Shown here in pieces: positions 51,767 through 54,328 of a stretch of DNA of 54,328 nt (the stretch's first letter is position 1; every line of letters starts with the position of its first letter). The notes beneath the pieces are model-generated. The model saw only the letters and a list, made by a program, of their open reading frames with translations, was not told the DNA's origin and made no database searches. This DNA is from Acidobacteriota bacterium (GTDB lineage: Bacteria > Acidobacteriota > Holophagae > Acanthopleuribacterales > Acanthopleuribacteraceae): assembly GCA_030066195.1 (NCBI GenBank), contig JASJCB010000080.1, forward strand, positions 1 to 54,328, written 5' to 3'. Both the position numbers and the translations under genes were made by a program.

Positions 51767-52207
51767 TTGCTGATTCTTGATTGTCAGCGGTGAAGGGCCG
51801 TTCTACCTTGCTTTTCATCATCCCCCGGCTGACAGAGACTTGTCAGGGTAGGACGTTTATCCGACATTGCGCCGAGAAAGGTTCCTCTCGGTGTCGGCGA
51901 TTGAAGAATATTTGACCGCGAATGACACGATTGAGCGCGAATGGGAACTTGCGTGACGCGGACTGTTCATCCCCGCGTACCCTTGTGCTCTCTCCAAGCT
52001 GATAACCCTGTCACCCTATTCCATATGTGGTCAATGGTTCGAAAGAAAGCAGGGATCCGCAACCATACTTGGAAGGAACGCTCCACGGACTTTGATTCTC
52101 CTCCACGCGCATCATCTGCCACGACGAAACAACCGGATGACGCGTCCCATGTGCCGTGTTTCCGGCTCATTTAACAACTTATTCGTGCGGGACACACATG
52201 TTCCGCC
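51767..52207. other. Gene-free stretch before the tandem repeat
   Basis: About 440 bp. It holds an imperfect hairpin (CCGACATTGCGCCGAGA ... TCTCGGTGTCGG, 51871-51897), a short CTGACA/TGTCAG inverted repeat (51829-51846), the first copy of a dispersed repeat (51899-51947) and no supportable gene. Confidence 0.5.
51899..51947. repeat. Dispersed repeat, copy 1
   Basis: GATTGAAGAATATTTGACCG and the following CGAATGACACG... align with 52554-52602 (GATTGAAGAGAATTTGACCG, CGAAGGACCCG...). Such TTTGACCGCGAA-rich segments recur in many large bacterial genomes as dispersed repeats. Confidence 0.5.
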
Positions 52208-52440
52208 GGAGTGGAAGTGGTCTGTTTCGCGGAACAGACCACTTCCACTCCAGTGGTACTGGTCTGTTTCGCGGAACAGATCACCTCCACTCCAGTGGCA
52301 CTGGTCTGTTCCGCGGGACAGATCACTTCCACTCCAGTGGCACTGGTCTGTTCCGTGGGACAGACCACTCCCACTCCAGTGGCACTGGTCTGTTCCGCGG
52401 AACAGGCATGTCCCACTGGAGTGGGAGTGCCCTGTTCCGC
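52208..52440. repeat. 42-bp palindromic tandem repeat array
   Basis: Five units with an exact 42-bp period begin at 52219, 52261, 52303, 52345 and 52387. Each carries the near-palindrome GGTCTGTTYCGCGGAACAGA (first 20 bases) and a second inverted repeat CCACTCCAGTGG. At the left edge the two arms GGAGTGGAAGTGGTCTGTT (52208-52226) and the complement at 52233-52251 form a perfect 19-bp hairpin. At the right edge CCCACTCCAGTGG (52370-52382) faces CCACTGGAGTGGG (52413-52425). Being 14 codons long, the unit leaves several frames open (GLFRGTDHFHSSGT-type repeats), but without a ribosome site or biased codon use it is probably not coding. Each unit can fold into hairpins. Confidence 0.8.
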
Positions 52441-52553
52441 GCGTAGGTTTACATTTCCGGCCCAAAATGCGCTATCCACAACTAAAAAGGTAGTCACTCC
52501 TTGCTCATGTTTGCCGATCGGGAAACCAACGATGAAACATCTTGGGGTTGGAA

Positions 52554-52602
52554 GATTGAAGAGAATTTGACCGCGAAGGACCCGAATCGGCGAGAATGAG
52601 CG
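52554..52602. repeat. Dispersed repeat, copy 2
   Basis: Second copy of the segment at 51899-51947, same orientation, 655 bp downstream, with the 42-bp tandem array between the two copies. Confidence 0.5.
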
Positions 52603-53030
52603 CTCGCGTGGGCGGATTAAATCCGCGCCCGTTCAATGGATTCCCGATCAATTAATTGTTCTTTTTCCCTGAGGCCGGCAAGGCGCCGGGGGTTCTCTTC
52701 ACGAGGGAGGAAACCCCGGTGATTTTACTTGCGCTTCAAGGAGGCAGAGAATGGCTGCCGGGTACGGGTAAACCTGTCTGTTCAGACCTGTTCGCCGGCG
52801 GGGGAATGCTTACCCCAAAAACAAGTCGGGCTCCTCAGCGTGAAAGCTTGAAGGAGCCCGGCAAACCCTACCCCACGGCGGTGTCTCCCGCCGTGTTGAC
52901 TTATAAGCGCGAAATGGGTCTGAGGTGGCTCACACTTTTTTGAAAAAGATAAATTGACCCGGTCCATCAACTGGTTTCAAACGGGTTAAGGTTGCTAGGT
53001 GTGTGGATCGTGACTCATGTGCGACCCTAT

Positions 53031-53056
53031 GCAATGTAAAAAATGTTTTACATTGC
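53031..53056. repeat. Perfect 11-bp inverted repeat
   Basis: GCAATGTAAAA (53031-53041) and TTTTACATTGC (53046-53056) around AATG. A further TTTTACATT lies at 53067-53075. It looks like an operator or a hairpin; no gene lies next to it. Confidence 0.5.
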
Positions 53057-53487
53057 GGGGTGTGCTTTTTACATTCCAAAGATCACAATCACAAATATCG
53101 GCCATCATTGGCGCGAGTTTCTGATAGCCCGTTCAAAGAGGGTCGATACTGCCACGTCCACGCGTCCTTGACAAGGTCGGGGCCGTCGCGCTGTAAAGTT
53201 TTAGAGGCCGACGGAGGGAGACAGGAAGCAAAGGACACAGCCGCCGACCTCTTTCTATGATAGCGCGACACCCAACCTTATCAAGGACCGCTGATGAAAA
53301 AGTTGAAGCGGGCCAGGACCTCGCAAGCTCGGTGCCCGACCCGCACCAACTTTTTAATCAGCTCGCGTTCAAACCGAGACCTCAAAAGGAATCCAGGAAG
53401 TGTTTACATAAAAGGGAGCCTTTCAGCCTGCAACTGTCGAAGCTTTGCAGACTCTTTCACTGACCTGGTGAACGGACGCGCCGAACT

Positions 53488-54328
53488 CTTCGAGGGTGCC
53501 GCGGATCACGCGGCAAATAGCATTGCGAAAGGAATCGGCCAGCCGCATCCAGGAACTTCAACCAGAAACCTGACAAGCCAAGCAATGCCCCTGGCGAAAC
53601 CTTGCACCGAGAAAACCGGAAAACATAAACGTACATTCATGACAACCGGGACAGCTCCCGCACATCGCCGAATCTCTTCGAGGGTGCCGCGCATCACGCG
53701 GCAAATAGCATTGCGAAAGGGTTGCCCATCGCAAGTGCCTGGGAACTTCAACCAAAAACCTGACAAGTCAAGTAACGCTCCTGGCGAAACCTTGCACCGA
53801 GAAAACCGGAAAACACAAACGTACATTCATGACTACCGGGACAACTCCCGCACATCGCCAAATCTCTTCGAAGGTGCCGCGCATCACGCGGCAAATAACA
53901 TTGCGAAAGGGTTGCCCATAGCAAGTGCACGGAACCTCTTTAGGTCTCGCCCTGACTTTCATTCATTGAGGAACAACGCGCTTTTCTAAACATTCTTTCT
54001 TTTTAAGCCGCTGACGCGTCTTAAAAACCAGCCGGCCAGCCGAAAGCATCCAGGAACTTCAACCAAAAACCTGACAAGCCAAGTAACGCCCCTGGCGAAA
54101 CCTTGGACCGAGAAAACCGGTAAACACAAACGTACATTCATGACTACCGGGACAGCTCCCGCACATCGCCGAATCTCTTCGAAGGTGCCGCGCATCACGC
54201 GGCAAATATCATTGCGAAAGGTTGCCCATAGCAAGTGCCCGGAACCTCTTTCGGTCTCGCCCTGACTTTCATTCATTGAGGAACAACGCGCTTTTCTAAA
54301 CATTCTTTCTTTTTAAGCCGCTGACGCG
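53488..54328. repeat. Large 190/311-bp repeat array running off the right edge
   Basis: Units beginning AGGAACTTCAACC or GGGAACTTCAACC start at 53551, 53741 and 54052, with a partial earlier copy at ~53488-53550. The basic unit is 190 bp and ends in GCAAGTGC. Units two and three carry an extra block of 88 bp (53931-54018 and 54241-54328, near-identical), giving a higher-order unit of ~311 bp. Each unit contains the hairpin GCCGCG-CATCA-CGCGGC (one copy reads GATCA). 190 is not a multiple of three, so reading frames shift between units and the long frame over the array is unlikely to be coding. The array continues beyond the window. Confidence 0.8.

Larger units (their letters stand above)
52441..53487. 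other. Gene-poor stretch with short inverted repeats
   Basis: About 1.05 kb with no supportable gene. It includes dispersed-repeat copy 2 (52554-52602), an 8-bp hairpin GGGCTCCT/AGGAGCCC (52828-52859), the perfect 11-bp inverted repeat at 53031-53056 and a hairpin AAAAAGTTG/CAACTTTTT (53297-53355) enclosing a GC-rich inner stem. Confidence 0.5.

Noticed and set aside
52208..52440. CRISPR-like array
   Set aside because: Repeats are contiguous with no unique spacers, and no cas genes are present.
52156..52446. 96-codon repeat protein encoded by the tandem array
   Set aside because: No ribosome binding site; several frames are equally open because the unit is a multiple of three.
53294..53989. 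231-codon frame across the large repeat array
   Set aside because: The 190-bp unit shifts frame between copies, so the encoded sequence is not conserved as a protein.
1..54328. tRNA or rRNA genes
   Set aside because: No such sequence was recognised in any intergenic region by eye; a covariance-model search was not possible.

Overview
The window looks like chromosomal DNA of a large-genome Acidobacteriota-type bacterium, possibly Holophagae/Acanthopleuribacter-like. This is inferred from gene content: a TIGR03436-like 'VWFA-related Acidobacterial' protein, a Ser/Thr kinase fused to TPRs, propeller-type two-component sensors, FHA-RDD and sigma-54 signalling. No rRNA gene was seen and no tRNA was recognised, so placement rests on protein families only.

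Layout. (1) 1-286: start of an APC amino-acid permease running off the left edge. (2) 496-16215, minus strand: six closely spaced genes behind a strong promoter at 16426-16453. In transcription order they encode three very large unrecognised proteins (642, 1338 and 933 aa), a 1224-aa LamG/tail-fibre-like protein, a low-GC 647-aa protein and a subtilisin-type protease. None has a visible signal peptide. The block is bracketed by two ~80-bp direct repeats (365-447 and 16553-16633), so it may be an island. This is my main candidate for an undescribed system. (3) 16783-18209: a secreted 8-cysteine peptide with a palindrome inside its promoter, then a secreted propeller protein. (4) 18488-27675: signalling cluster of Ser/Thr kinase-TPR, propeller histidine kinase, LytTR regulator, and a propeller-REC-LytS-type kinase. 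(5) 27744-31810: PhyH dioxygenase, a VOC-family remnant, a PQQ-like propeller protein and a von Willebrand A protein. (6) 31829-34107: histidine kinase and OmpR-type regulator continuing the VWA operon. (7) 34325-35203: FixJ-type regulator and a symmetric 6-cysteine secreted peptide. (8) 35637-42283: FHA-RDD protein, dcd, priA and the acidobacterial VWFA protein, the housekeeping-like part. (9) 42647-51575: a small secreted peptide and a three-gene sigma-54 signalling operon (sensor kinase, REC plus degenerate ATPase, enhancer-binding protein). This is followed by a propeller protein and a secreted TPR-like protein. Good sigma-54 promoter matches lie in front of the signalling operon (49025-49040) and, as a perfect consensus, in front of the TPR gene (50510-50525). 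(10) 51576-54328: gene-poor DNA with a coding remnant, a 42-bp palindromic tandem array, dispersed repeats, and a large 190/311-bp repeat array running off the right edge.

Functional reading: the window is dominated by sensing and signalling (four sensor kinases, one Ser/Thr kinase, five REC domains on regulators or hybrids, one sigma-54 activator) interleaved with secreted propellers, VWA proteins and short cysteine-rich peptides. Start sites were adjusted where ribosome binding sites or promoters decided between alternatives. Two structural points matter most to a reader: the direct repeats around the 16-kb operon, and the paired sigma-54 promoters around the activator gene.
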